In this document: positions 53,663 through 62,828 of the stretch, piece by piece
Layout of the letters: every line of letters begins with the position of its first letter
Position numbering within the stretch: position 1 is the first letter of the stretch
Notes under the pieces: generated by a model
Database searches by the model: none
What the model saw: the letters and a program-made list of their open reading frames with translations, nothing else
Told to the model about the DNA's origin: nothing
Position numbers and translations under genes: made by a program
Source of the DNA: Ancylomarina longa
GTDB taxonomy: Bacteria; Bacteroidota; Bacteroidia; Bacteroidales; Marinifilaceae
DNA: 64,000 nt
Direction of reading: 5' to 3'
Assembly (NCBI RefSeq): GCF_003996985.1
Contig: NZ_RJJX01000001.1
Location: 434,001 to 498,000 of the forward strand

Positions 53663-55543
53663 TTAGAGAACGAAAATTAACTCTACTCTTCTGTTTTCCC
53701 GCTGCTTTATTTCGGGGCAATCTACCCCGTCACTGCATCCATTCACAATAAACTTCTCCCCGTAAGCATGAACTTGTATTTTTTCCGCTTCTATTCCTTT
53801 ACTAATGAGATAATCTTTGGTTTTATTAGCACGGAATAAAGAAAGCTTCCTATTTATATTTGAACTCCCTTTGGCATCCGAATGTCCGTTAATCCGAATC
53901 TTTAAATTGGGATGCTGATGCCAAAAGTTGGCGAAACGGTCGAGTACAATTCTGGATGAATCACTTAATTGGTTCGCATTGACATTAAAATAAATATTAC
54001 TAAAAATAATTTTCTTATCCGGATAAGCGATTGGTTTTAATACTGTTGTGAATTTATTAACATTTGGAATCTTACTTAGAAGTACTTCTATCTGCTCCCC
54101 TTCTTTTTTAGGACTGAATATTCTTGTAAGGTTGGCATATCCTGATTTGCCAACTTCTATCTGGTACAAAACACCACGATCCACATCTGCTTGAATCACT
54201 GTAAAACGGTAAACACCATTTCCCTTATCCCCCGGTAATATTCTCACATCCTTATTGGTAACTGTATTTTTTAAAGACACCTGAGCGCCAGTTACAGGCT
54301 TTTTACTGTCCTTGTCTTTCAAAGCAAATTGAATCCTCCCCTTTTCCTGAACCTCAATACGATAAATTTTATCTCTCAGCTTATCTTCGACATCCGACAC
54401 AATTAATCTGCCAGAGGAATCAGAATAGTCGATAACTGAAAAATCATTACCCGAAGAATTATAGCGATAGCCTGCATTTTTCACAGCTCCCCAATTTCCT
54501 GAAGGACTCTTCGCTGCATAAAAAAGATCTAATTTTCCATAACCCACCTTTCCATCCGAAGCAAACCACAAATTCCCATCCTTTAGAACACGAGGAAAAA
54601 CTTCGTCGCCATTGGTATTGATTGCCTTCCCCAAGCGTATTGGTTTTGACCAGGCATTTCCACGCCGATAGGTCATATAAATATCCATTCCTCCTTCTCC
54701 TCCGGGCTGATTCGAGGAAAAATACATAATCTTACCATCTGGAGAAAGAGCCGGATAAGCACAGGAAAACTTTCGGCTATTAAAAGAAAGCAGACTTTTG
54801 GCTTGCCATTCCCCTTTTCGTTGTACTGCCTCTACAATTTCCATTTGCTGCTTCCCCTTGCGTTGATACCAACGGGTATAATACAGATTTTTCCCATCAG
54901 CACTCCAACAAAGTGCACCAATATTACTGGAAGGATCTAAATTGGGAGCATAAAGCTTTGGTTTCGATTTTTGCGGATTCTCCGGATCATACTCATACAA
55001 CTGACAGGTGCTATTTCCAGGCATCTTTCGGGATCTTCTATCTGAAAATAGAATTCCATCAGAGTTTTGTGAAATTCCCAGACACTTTCCTTGCGGATGC
55101 AAGTCCAGCTCCTCTCGACGGAAGTCTGTTTGTTTTATTTTTCCCGCTGCTATTTTCTTAATTGCAAGTATTCTCGCATTCACAAGATCGGCAGGAGCAC
55201 CCAAAGATTTGGCTCTTTCACTAAAAAGAATTGCTACTTCAAAGTTAGAATGCTCCATTTGAATCTGGGAAAGTGCCAAAAGATCTTGATATGTTTTCTC
55301 TTCTTCAAGTATTTTCTGGTAATATTTTTCGGATTGATCAAATTCTTTCAGAGCAAAATAAGCCAAGGCCATCTTTCTAAAAACCGCAGTGTTCAATATC
55401 TTGACCTGATGATAATTCGCAATTGCCTCTGGATAATCCGACTTGGCGAAAGCCTTATCTCCTCTATGTGAAAAACGGTTCTGACCACTTAAGGAAAGGC
55501 TAACAAAAATAAAACAAAATAATATTGAAATCCTGGATATCAT
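53663..55543 (-). CDS. PorE-like TPR / PD40 / OmpA-domain outer-membrane-associated protein
   Basis: A 626-residue protein: signal peptide (~1-20), TPR pair (~24-95), WD40-like PD40 repeats (~190-370, 'PALSPDGKIMYFSSNQPGGEGGMDIY', 'GNLWFASDGKVGYGKLDLFYA'), a carboxypeptidase-regulatory-like beta domain (~395-475), and a C-terminal OmpA domain ('YFNVNANQLSDSS', 'IRINGHSDAKGSSNINRKLSLFRANKTKDYL', 'RENRRVELIF') that binds peptidoglycan. This order is that of PorE, a type IX secretion component; many paralogues exist, so the T9SS role is not certain. Confidence 0.82.
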   Translation of the reverse strand: MISRISILFCFIFVSLSLSGQNRFSHRGDKAFAKSDYPEAIANYHQVKILNTAVFRKMALAYFALKEFDQSEKYYQKILEEEKTYQDLLALSQIQMEHSNFEVAILFSERAKSLGAPADLVNARILAIKKIAAGKIKQTDFRREELDLHPQGKCLGISQNSDGILFSDRRSRKMPGNSTCQLYEYDPENPQKSKPKLYAPNLDPSSNIGALCWSADGKNLYYTRWYQRKGKQQMEIVEAVQRKGEWQAKSLLSFNSRKFSCAYPALSPDGKIMYFSSNQPGGEGGMDIYMTYRRGNAWSKPIRLGKAINTNGDEVFPRVLKDGNLWFASDGKVGYGKLDLFYAAKSPSGNWGAVKNAGYRYNSSGNDFSVIDYSDSSGRLIVSDVEDKLRDKIYRIEVQEKGRIQFALKDKDSKKPVTGAQVSLKNTVTNKDVRILPGDKGNGVYRFTVIQADVDRGVLYQIEVGKSGYANLTRIFSPKKEGEQIEVLLSKIPNVNKFTTVLKPIAYPDKKIIFSNIYFNVNANQLSDSSRIVLDRFANFWHQHPNLKIRINGHSDAKGSSNINRKLSLFRANKTKDYLISKGIEAEKIQVHAYGEKFIVNGCSDGVDCPEIKQRENRRVELIFVL

Positions 55544-55770
55544 ATCTTTAGTCTATATTAGTATAAACATAAATAAAAATAAAACTTTTTTACCTAAATA
55601 TCAAAACCAATTTGTATCTCTACATCATTCTTGCGTCGGTGGTAAAAAAAGGATATCCCAATTAACTTGAGTTCGATTAAAAAAGTCAATTGTAAAAGAA
55701 GCGACATTTGCAGGCCTGATTTAGATAAAATTACACTGATGTCCGGTTAAATTGTATTCTACTAAATTTC
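55544..55770. other. A/T-rich non-coding stretch
   Basis: No gene seen. It presumably holds the promoter of the PorE-like gene. Confidence 0.5.
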
Positions 55771-55918
55771 CTGTCGTACCTACGGTACTTATTGTTTTTC
55801 AAGAAATTGATATCTACCATACTTTCATCCCTCCGGGATTATTTTTAGCTCCCTTAGGAGCGATAGTATGGTAGAAACAAGTTCGTAACAATAAAAAGAG
55901 CCCCGTAGGTGGCGATAC
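55771..55918. repeat. MITE-like large inverted repeat
   Basis: Outer arms TCGTACCTACGG and CCGTAGGTGGCGA pair (ACCTACGG is exact). Inner arms TCTACCATACT (55813-55823) and AGTATGGTAGA (55865-55875) are perfect, and CCCTCCGGGATT / AGCTCCCTTAGGAGC form the core. The ~150-bp folded element has no gene and looks like a non-autonomous mobile repeat. Confidence 0.7.
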
Positions 55919-56222
55919 AATTTTAAAACCTAATATTATTATCTTTACCTACCTCTGTCTGAATTTTAATCGGTCAGTAGTGATAAAATTAGTTAAAATT
56001 AAACTTATCCATAAAATCTGAAAAGCAACTCCACTAATTAAACTGGTATAAAAGAAAAATTTACGACAGTAATCCTAAAATACAGAAAACACCTTAAACC
56101 ATTGCATACGATCAACTTATTTAAGTATAGTAGCATCACACACAACAGAATCATATTATTACTACAGAGAAACAGAACTATAACTTAATAAACGAAGATC
56201 GCCTTTATATTACAAGCATTTA

Positions 56223-57461
56223 TCACGATCTCATCAACAAAGAACTATCCCCATAACTAAGAAAACGAAAATCATTTTGAAGCGCATACTGGTAAATCTT
56301 TTTCCAATCCTCCCCTACCAGAGCAGAAATTAACAACAATAAGGTACTTTTAGGTTGGTGAAAATTAGTGACTAGTCCCGATATGACTTTAAAATCGTAG
56401 CCCGGAGCAATGATAATTTGAGTAGCCGCATTAAACAAACTCAATTCATGTTGCTGCATATACTTGCAAATCGCTTGGTAGGCTTCCTGATAATTATAAA
56501 ATTGAGGAAGTTGGTAGGCTTCCCATTGTTTTAGAAGATTCGGATTTTCTACATTACACAATAGCTTAACTCCCATCCAATACAAACTCTCCAAACTCCT
56601 TACAGAGGTGGTACCTACTGCAATAATTTTATGCTGACATTCCGATAGGGAAACAAGCGTTTTCAAGTCAACCTGAATGTGCTCGGTATGCATTTCATGC
56701 TCCCCAATATTCTCGGCTTTTACCGGCTTAAAGGTTCCTGCTCCTACATGTAAAGTCAATTCCTCTCGGAAAATTCCTTTTCCACCCAACTCGGCAAGTA
56801 CCTCTTCCGTAAAATGCAATCCTGCTGTCGGAGCTGCTACAGATCCTTCGAACTTAGAATAAACCGTCTGATAACGAATGGTATCCGAATCTTCGGAGTC
56901 CCTATTTAAATAGGGAGGAATAGGAATTTTACCTGTTTGATCTAAGACTTCTCCAAAACTTAAATCAATAGGGTCCCAGGAAAATTGCACTTCATGTGCC
57001 CCATCAACTTGTGATAAACGTTCCGCTCTAAGATGATAAGTTTTTCCATCCACATAAAAGGGCATTTTCAGAACACCAGTCTTCCACTTGCGCAAATTCC
57101 CAACGATACATTTCCAGCTCGATCGGGTTTGTGCTTGAAAAGCCAGATTATAATCCGCAGGGTTTAAAGGTTCTAAACAAAAAATCTCCACTCTGGCTCC
57201 CGTATCTTTATAAAATATCAATCGCGCCTGAATAACTTTTGTATTATTGAAAACCATGCTGCAGTTTGCCTCAATATGCTGTGAAAGCGATTGAAAAACA
57301 GCCTCCTTTATTTCCCCGTTCTTATAAATCAGTAATTTTGAAAGATCGCGGTTCTGTAATGGATATTTGGCAATTCTCTCCTCGGGCAAATCATAGGTAA
57401 ATTCTTTTATTTGGATTTGCTGTGCCTTCAAGCTTTTCATCTCTGTAGATTCTGTCATCAT
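56223..57461 (-). CDS. queA: S-adenosylmethionine:tRNA ribosyltransferase-isomerase
   Basis: Transfers and rearranges the ribosyl part of SAM onto preQ1-modified tRNA to give epoxyqueuosine. 412 residues with 'FTYDLPEERIAKYPLQNRDLSKLL', 'VFNNTKVIQARLIF', 'GSVAAPTAGLHFTEEVL', 'LHVGAGTFKPV' and 'NFHQPKSTLLLLISALVG'. The core motifs are standard. The length is above the ~345 residues of E. coli QueA, as seen in other Bacteroidota. The gene is on its own, divergent from the DUF2027/Smr gene. An ATG one codon later is an alternative start. Confidence 0.95.
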   Translation of the reverse strand: MMTESTEMKSLKAQQIQIKEFTYDLPEERIAKYPLQNRDLSKLLIYKNGEIKEAVFQSLSQHIEANCSMVFNNTKVIQARLIFYKDTGARVEIFCLEPLNPADYNLAFQAQTRSSWKCIVGNLRKWKTGVLKMPFYVDGKTYHLRAERLSQVDGAHEVQFSWDPIDLSFGEVLDQTGKIPIPPYLNRDSEDSDTIRYQTVYSKFEGSVAAPTAGLHFTEEVLAELGGKGIFREELTLHVGAGTFKPVKAENIGEHEMHTEHIQVDLKTLVSLSECQHKIIAVGTTSVRSLESLYWMGVKLLCNVENPNLLKQWEAYQLPQFYNYQEAYQAICKYMQQHELSLFNAATQIIIAPGYDFKVISGLVTNFHQPKSTLLLLISALVGEDWKKIYQYALQNDFRFLSYGDSSLLMRS

Positions 57462-57522
57462 GCTTCTTCTCTAAGCCACTGTATTCTTGCGTGGGTTTCT
57501 TATTTTGATCGGCAAAATTAGT

Positions 57523-57530
57523 TAACTTTG
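57523..57530 (+). promoter_or_regulatory. -7 box of the Smr-protein gene promoter
   Basis: TAACTTTG matches TAnnTTTG. A TTTG lies about 15 nt upstream, shorter than the usual spacing. Confidence 0.45.
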
Positions 57531-57621
57531 TCGGAAATTGAAAAAATGCAGTCTAATTCTAAGCACCTACTGGAAAATGTAAGAGATTCCAGATATCGAA
57601 TTGGATAAAAAAATAAAACAT

Positions 57622-58653
57622 ATGCAAATAAATATTGGAGATAAGGTTCGCTATTTAAACGAAACCGGAGGAGGAATCGTCACTCGCCTTTTGGATGCGA
57701 ACACCGTGATGGTTCTGAATGAAGAAGATGAATTCGAAATTCCTACTCTAAAGAAAAATCTGGTTGTGATTGAATCTGCCGGAGGCACAAGTCAACCAAA
57801 GAGGGAAAGTAACTTTCCACAAAGTAATTCCTTAGTCTCTAAACAATCCTCTGCGAAACCCCTGTTTGTGGAAAAAGAAGATGTTTATATGGCTTTTGTT
57901 CCTAAGGAAGGATATGCTGTAACAGACAGTCCGATGGAACTTTATCTGATTAATGACACCAAACAAGTATTGCTATATGGATTTTTTGATGAAATAGAAG
58001 GCAAATTACAGGGAAGAACAGCTGGAAATCTGGATCCCAACTCCAAGATCATGATTCGTGAATATGAGCGACAAGAACTCCACGAACTATCGACCTGCAC
58101 CTTTCAAATTCTATTTTACCAGCAAGGTGATTTTCAGATTAAAAAACCTTTAGAGAAAAACATTAAGATTCAAGCGGTTAAATTTCATAAAGACAGTAGT
58201 TTTCAGGAAACTGCTTATTTTCATGAGAATGTAATCCTATATAAGCTGAGTACTTCAGCCATAGATCAGCAAATGGAAGATCTGAGCCAAAAGGAAATAA
58301 AACAGATTATCCGCGAAAAAGAAGCTTCTGATACAGGTAGGAAACCACAAAACAAGCAAAATTTAAGTAGCGCTATTTTAGAGGTAGATCTACATATTAA
58401 TGCATTAATCGATTCGGTTACCGGATTGTCTAACGCAGATATTTTAGAATATCAACTCAACAAGTTCCATGAAATAATGCGGGAGTATCAACAAGAAAAA
58501 GGGAAGAAAATTGTGTTTATTCATGGAATAGGGAATGGTACCTTAAAGAAAAAGCTTCATGATGAATTACATCGAAAATATCGTAAACATTACCAACAGG
58601 ATGCTTCCTTTAAGGAATATGGTTGGGGTGCAACCATGGTAACTATTAGATAA
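57622..58653 (+). CDS. DUF2027 / Smr-domain protein (MutS2-like nuclease domain)
   Basis: The ATG at 57622 is preferred over an upstream TTG at 57601, giving 343 residues. The N-terminal ~50 residues ('INIGDKVRYLNETGGGIVTRLLD') are a small beta domain, followed by a DUF2027-type region (~90-230, 'DVYMAFVPKEGYAVTDSPMELYLIND'). The C-terminal Smr domain (~265-343) has 'VDLHINALIDS', 'KGKKIVFIHGIGNGTLKKKL' and 'YGWGATMVTIR'. The Smr HGxG motif is conserved in nuclease-type members. Restricted to Bacteroidota; role in nucleic-acid processing is probable but not shown. Confidence 0.88.
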   Translation: MQINIGDKVRYLNETGGGIVTRLLDANTVMVLNEEDEFEIPTLKKNLVVIESAGGTSQPKRESNFPQSNSLVSKQSSAKPLFVEKEDVYMAFVPKEGYAVTDSPMELYLINDTKQVLLYGFFDEIEGKLQGRTAGNLDPNSKIMIREYERQELHELSTCTFQILFYQQGDFQIKKPLEKNIKIQAVKFHKDSSFQETAYFHENVILYKLSTSAIDQQMEDLSQKEIKQIIREKEASDTGRKPQNKQNLSSAILEVDLHINALIDSVTGLSNADILEYQLNKFHEIMREYQQEKGKKIVFIHGIGNGTLKKKLHDELHRKYRKHYQQDASFKEYGWGATMVTIR

Positions 58654-58896
58654 CTTCCTATTGAAATTATACAATTAAAACTAATCTTGTACGGTGAATT
58701 TGTAAACAGAACCCTCCTGAAGAATTAATCAATCCTTTTAATTTTTGATAAAATCAGGTTTGCCTGTTTACAGGTTCCCCTCTGTTTAAATCAACCTTTA
58801 CTCCGATAAGTCTATTTTTTTGGATTATTTAGTAAAAATAAAGTTAAGGTACATCAAACCTTTAACTCCATGATACAGGCAAGAATCACTAATACT

Positions 58897-59571
58897 TTAA
58901 TATCCCAAAAAGGATTTTATAGGTTCAAAGCAAGCGAGAAAAGCCAAAAAGCCTAAAGATGCAATTACGATTCCGGAAATTTTATTAATCCAAAACAATT
59001 GCTTTAATCTAAATTTACGACGAAATGCATTGATGATAGTCGATAAAGTGTACCACCACAAACTACCGCCAATCAAAACTCCCAGTATCAGAAATAGTTC
59101 AATGCGGACGGTAGGGTTATTGCCAAAAATAGAAGCTCCGGCGAATACTGCTACAAATACGAAAACAGCAATAGGATTGGAAACAGTCAAGAAAAAGATG
59201 GAAAGAAAATCTCCCAGCAAACCTTTTTTGCCCGATCGCTTTGCTCCCCTTATCTGCTTAATAGGATTGGTAAGAAAGATCCTCATCCCTACGTACACTA
59301 GAAATATACTCCCGATTAATTGAAGATAAAACTCTTGCGTTTTGATGAAATTAATTACGATACCCAATCCAAATGCAGCAACCGTGGCATAAAACATATC
59401 TGCAATAGCAGCGCCTAAACCAGATATAAAACCAGCTAGTCTCCCTTTGTGTATGGTCTTTTGAATAATAATTACACCAATTGGCCCCAACGGAATGGAT
59501 ACCATTAGCCCAACTATTATTCCCTTAAAAATATATTGAAAATCCAAATGATTATCTTTTTCTGTGAGCAA
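58897..59571 (-). CDS. LysE-family amino-acid exporter
   Basis: A 224-residue membrane protein with about six TM helices and the family signature 'MVSIPLGPIGVIIIQKTIHKGRLAGFISGLGAAIADMFYATVA' split over helices 1-2, plus 'FFLTVSNPIAVFVFVAVFAG'. Probably exports amino acids or related metabolites. The frame starts at a TTG (59571) and the first ATG lies inside helix 1, so the TTG or a nearby non-ATG codon is likely used. It is 30 bp downstream of the acyltransferase gene. Confidence 0.88.
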   Translation of the reverse strand: MLTEKDNHLDFQYIFKGIIVGLMVSIPLGPIGVIIIQKTIHKGRLAGFISGLGAAIADMFYATVAAFGLGIVINFIKTQEFYLQLIGSIFLVYVGMRIFLTNPIKQIRGAKRSGKKGLLGDFLSIFFLTVSNPIAVFVFVAVFAGASIFGNNPTVRIELFLILGVLIGGSLWWYTLSTIINAFRRKFRLKQLFWINKISGIVIASLGFLAFLACFEPIKSFLGY

Positions 59572-59601
59572 ATTTGATTCGCAAAGTTCGGAAAATATCT
59601 A

Positions 59602-61407
59602 TTAAAAGTCCATATCATCAGACGAAAATCTTTGAAGAATTGTGTCATCATTAATTTCCTTTGATAAAGATTCAATTACCTTCATGGGAACATCAAAAAG
59701 ATCTAACACAAGAAGGCCATCCAAACAATCATTAAAATTAGGATCGATATTAAATCCTACAATCCTTGCATTCAAGGATATATACTTTTTCAACAATACT
59801 GGTAATTTATCATTAGTAATTTCAAAATCACCTATAATCTTGTCCAGTTTATTAATATCATTTTTCGCAGTTTCAAGCAGGATTTCAATATCTAAATCCT
59901 TAATCTTCACCTTAAACTTCTTTCTCGATTTGATATGTTGTCCTATTTCATAATTAAAGTAGTTCGCCATAATAAATTTAATAATCAAATCCTTAGACAG
60001 ATTTGAATATTTATTACTGATACTCACTGGTCCAATTAAATATCTCGATTCCGGATTTTTCAGGAGAAAATATAAAATCCCTTTCCACAAAAGAAACAAA
60101 GGCATGGGCTTGCGCTGATATTCTTTCACAATGAAGGAACGTCCTAATTCCAATGATTGGCTTAAAACAGGTTGGAACTCTTTACTCATCCGGAAAAGAC
60201 TATGCAAATAAAACCCTCTCAAGCCATATCCTTCCAATATTTCTTTTCCCTTTCCAACGCGATATGCCCCAACAATTTTATGCTGTTCTTCGTCCCAAAT
60301 AAAAAGTTGATGGTAATATAAATCATATTCATCCACATCGATACTCTGGTTGGTACCTTCGCCTACTTCACGAAAAGTAATCTCCCGTAATCGACCAATC
60401 TCGGTTAATATATTTGGTAATTTGGCTGAAGGAGCACAATACACCACATAACCTCTACTCTTAAAAAGAAGGTGTTCCGGATCCAGACCTTCCACTTCAG
60501 CACGAATCACATCAGGATCAATCGGAGCAACGATATCCTCCTTCTTCTCTGTTTTCTTTTTCCGTTTAAACTGATAAAATTTTTTCACCTCTATTGGAGT
60601 TCCCAGCATATATGTTTTTGCCCTAAGAAAACGTCCATACTGATTAATATCTGTAAATTCCTTTTGATCCTTCACAGAGATTGGATTTCCAATCCTAATA
60701 CGAACAACTTTATTTTTCTTATTTAAAAGCTCTGATGGTAGTTTTACGGTACGTAAACTTGGATGAATCATTCCTAACAAATGAAATATCAAACTATTAC
60801 TACCCTGAAAATAAATAGGTATTACGGGCACTTCTGCCTTTTTGATAAACTTTAAGATGGAAGGCATCCATTGCTTATCGGTAATATTATGTGTTTGAGT
60901 TTGATAGGAAGAAACCTCTCCTGCCGGGAAAATGCCAAGCGGCTTATCATCACTTAAATGACGAAAAGCTTCCTTTAATCCACCAGTGCTTGAAGCTGCA
61001 TTTTTACGATCTTCAAAAGGATTCACCCCCAAAAAAGAATTTTCAAGGGGTTTTATTTTTTTCAATAAAAAATTAGCCATAGCCTTAAAATCCGACCGCA
61101 CCAAACTCATTAATTTTATCAGAATAATACCATCAATTCCACCAAAAGGATGATTAGAAATACTTATAAAAGCTCCATCCTTCGGTATTCTTTTCAGCTC
61201 TTCCTCATCGAATTCGAATTTTAATCCCAATTCATCAATTAAAGCATCAATAAAATCAATTCCATCCTTACAACAATTTGCAGAGTAAAGATCATTTAAC
61301 TTATTCAACTTTAATATATACATCAGTAATTTAGCGAAGCTTTCCCCCCCCAACCAATTCAAACTCTCACTCGCCTTTAGTAAATCTTTCGGATCAACTA
61401 ACTTCAT
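59602..61407 (-). CDS. OlsF-like fused O-/N-acyltransferase for aminolipid synthesis
   Basis: A 601-residue two-domain enzyme. The N-terminal ~270 residues are a PlsC/OlsA-like O-acyltransferase ('ISISNHPFGGIDGIIL' with the His-Asp motif, 'GIFPAGEVSSYQ', 'VPVIPIYFQGSNS'). The C-terminal part (~305-500) is an OlsB/hemolysin-like N-acyltransferase of GNAT type ('IVGAYRVGKGKEIL', 'LSQSLELGRSFIVKEYQRKPMPLFLLWKGI'). Fused enzymes of this order make ornithine or glycine lipids; in Bacteroidota glycine lipids are common. It would act at the membrane on acyl-ACP and the lyso-aminolipid. Confidence 0.85.
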   Translation of the reverse strand: MKLVDPKDLLKASESLNWLGGESFAKLLMYILKLNKLNDLYSANCCKDGIDFIDALIDELGLKFEFDEEELKRIPKDGAFISISNHPFGGIDGIILIKLMSLVRSDFKAMANFLLKKIKPLENSFLGVNPFEDRKNAASSTGGLKEAFRHLSDDKPLGIFPAGEVSSYQTQTHNITDKQWMPSILKFIKKAEVPVIPIYFQGSNSLIFHLLGMIHPSLRTVKLPSELLNKKNKVVRIRIGNPISVKDQKEFTDINQYGRFLRAKTYMLGTPIEVKKFYQFKRKKKTEKKEDIVAPIDPDVIRAEVEGLDPEHLLFKSRGYVVYCAPSAKLPNILTEIGRLREITFREVGEGTNQSIDVDEYDLYYHQLFIWDEEQHKIVGAYRVGKGKEILEGYGLRGFYLHSLFRMSKEFQPVLSQSLELGRSFIVKEYQRKPMPLFLLWKGILYFLLKNPESRYLIGPVSISNKYSNLSKDLIIKFIMANYFNYEIGQHIKSRKKFKVKIKDLDIEILLETAKNDINKLDKIIGDFEITNDKLPVLLKKYISLNARIVGFNIDPNFNDCLDGLLVLDLFDVPMKVIESLSKEINDDTILQRFSSDDMDF

Positions 61408-61830
61408 ATTTAAATAAATTTCTTAATAAATACTGTCCTGATTCACCTCAGTAACAGGATAATATATTAACTTTTTTACCAGTAGTAAAAACGCTTTTTA
61501 TCTTTCCAGCAAACTCTGCATTGCCTTAGTCATATAATATTTGCCATTAATTTAGCTCATTGACGAAAACCTAAATAGATAATTCATTTTCTTCTTACAA
61601 AGCATATTAAAGTAAATGGGCAATTACACAACTTAATACATCAATTCATTCGAGTAAAAATAGTATTATTTCTTCACAGTAAAGATACTACCACATCTTA
61701 TTCCCAAATTGTTTTTTAAGTATTTTTGAATTGAAATAGACCTACCTGATTATAAGAAAATTAGCATCACATAAAAATATTTTAATCTTAAAGATGTTAG
61801 CAAAATTACAAGAAGATCACTTGCAAAAGC
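61408..61830. other. A/T-rich non-coding gap
   Basis: No gene or strong structure seen between the acyltransferase and the PHP-phosphatase genes. A short TTTTTAC/GTAAAAA palindrome near 61473-61491 lies upstream of the acyltransferase start. Confidence 0.5.
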
Positions 61831-62670
61831 CTATATACTTTGATCCACCCAATTCCCTTCTTTCAAAATATGAATAGTTTTAAAACCAATTTGTTTCAAT
61901 CTACCTAAAGCATAATCAAACCCTAAGAGTAATTCGTCGGGATGATGCGCATCTGAACTTATCGTTACCGGAATATTTCGCTTACAGCATTCTTTCAGAA
62001 AAAAACCATCCGGAAAAAGATCTGGGGTTTTTTTCTTATACAGCCCTCTGGTATTCAATTCAACTATTGTATGTGATTTCTCCACTACATCCAGGCATTC
62101 CCTAACCAAATTTCGATACCAGCTCTCCTCTTCCGTGAAAAACCGAGATTTATTATTCATCTTCACCTTATCGATATGTCCAATAATATCCGGCTTTTGA
62201 GTTTCAATCATTTCTATCAATTGATGAAAGTAGGCTCGAACAGCCTCCTGAATATTCCCACCGAACAAATTGTTCAGACCATTAATATAATTGGAGTCCG
62301 GACCATCTAAAAACCACAACTCCTCCTCTGATTTTCCTTTCACCAGATGAACAGAGCCTATCGTGTAGTCCAAATCGAGTTCCTTTTTCCAATCCTTAAA
62401 AGATCTGGTAATTCCTGGAATATAATCTATTTCCAGCGAGCGATAGATATCTATCTTTCCAGTAAATTTTTCTTTTAAAGAACGAATCTCCTCATTATAT
62501 CTATTTATATCCTTGTCAGGCATACTCCATCTGACAGGATAATTTAGCGGTGCATGAGAAGAAAACCCAATAGCTTTCATACCAAGACTTATAGCTTTAA
62601 GCACATAATCTTCTGGTGCTAGCTTACCATCACAATAGTTAGAATGAGTATGATAAGAAAAATAATCCAT
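61831..62670 (-). CDS. hisJ: HisJ-type PHP-domain histidinol-phosphatase
   Basis: A 279-residue PHP-domain metallophosphatase: 'SYHTHSNYCDGKL' with the first metal ligands, 'GFSSHAPLNYP', 'SLEIDYIPG', 'GSVHLVKG', 'IIGHIDKVKMN', 'VELNTRGLY' and 'PVTISSDAHHPDEL' complete the ligand set. HisJ/HisK enzymes remove phosphate from histidinol phosphate. Here HisB already carries a HAD-type phosphatase for the same step, so this one is either redundant or acts on another phosphoester. It is not linked to the his operon. Confidence 0.88.
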   Translation of the reverse strand: MDYFSYHTHSNYCDGKLAPEDYVLKAISLGMKAIGFSSHAPLNYPVRWSMPDKDINRYNEEIRSLKEKFTGKIDIYRSLEIDYIPGITRSFKDWKKELDLDYTIGSVHLVKGKSEEELWFLDGPDSNYINGLNNLFGGNIQEAVRAYFHQLIEMIETQKPDIIGHIDKVKMNNKSRFFTEEESWYRNLVRECLDVVEKSHTIVELNTRGLYKKKTPDLFPDGFFLKECCKRNIPVTISSDAHHPDELLLGFDYALGRLKQIGFKTIHILKEGNWVDQSI

Positions 62671-62710
62671 ACATAAATTAAAAATGGGGTTTCTGTATTT
62701 TTATGTTGTG

Positions 62711-62741
62711 CAAATATAGGAGAAGCAATTGAATATACAAA
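62711..62741 (-). promoter_or_regulatory. Promoter of the PHP-phosphatase gene
   Basis: Minus strand TTTG (62741-62738), 19 nt, TATATTTG (62718-62711): an exact match to TTTG-N19-TAnnTTTG, 41 nt upstream of the ATG. Confidence 0.65.
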
Positions 62742-62803
62742 CCGCATCTCCGCTGGGATTTCTGTAAAAGATATACCTTCTTTAAAATGTTTTTAAATAA
62801 TCC

Positions 62804-62811
62804 TATCTTTG
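62804..62811 (+). promoter_or_regulatory. -7 box upstream of the YgiQ-like gene
   Basis: TATCTTTG fits TAnnTTTG, 17 nt before the ATG at 62829. No clear -33 TTTG was seen. Confidence 0.45.
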
Positions 62812-62828
62812 CAGTAATTTCTAAAGAT

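Noticed and set aside
58700-58775. GTAAACAG...CTGTTTAC inverted repeat after the Smr gene
   Set aside because: The loop is over 50 nt and there is no T-tail, so it is not a convincing terminator.
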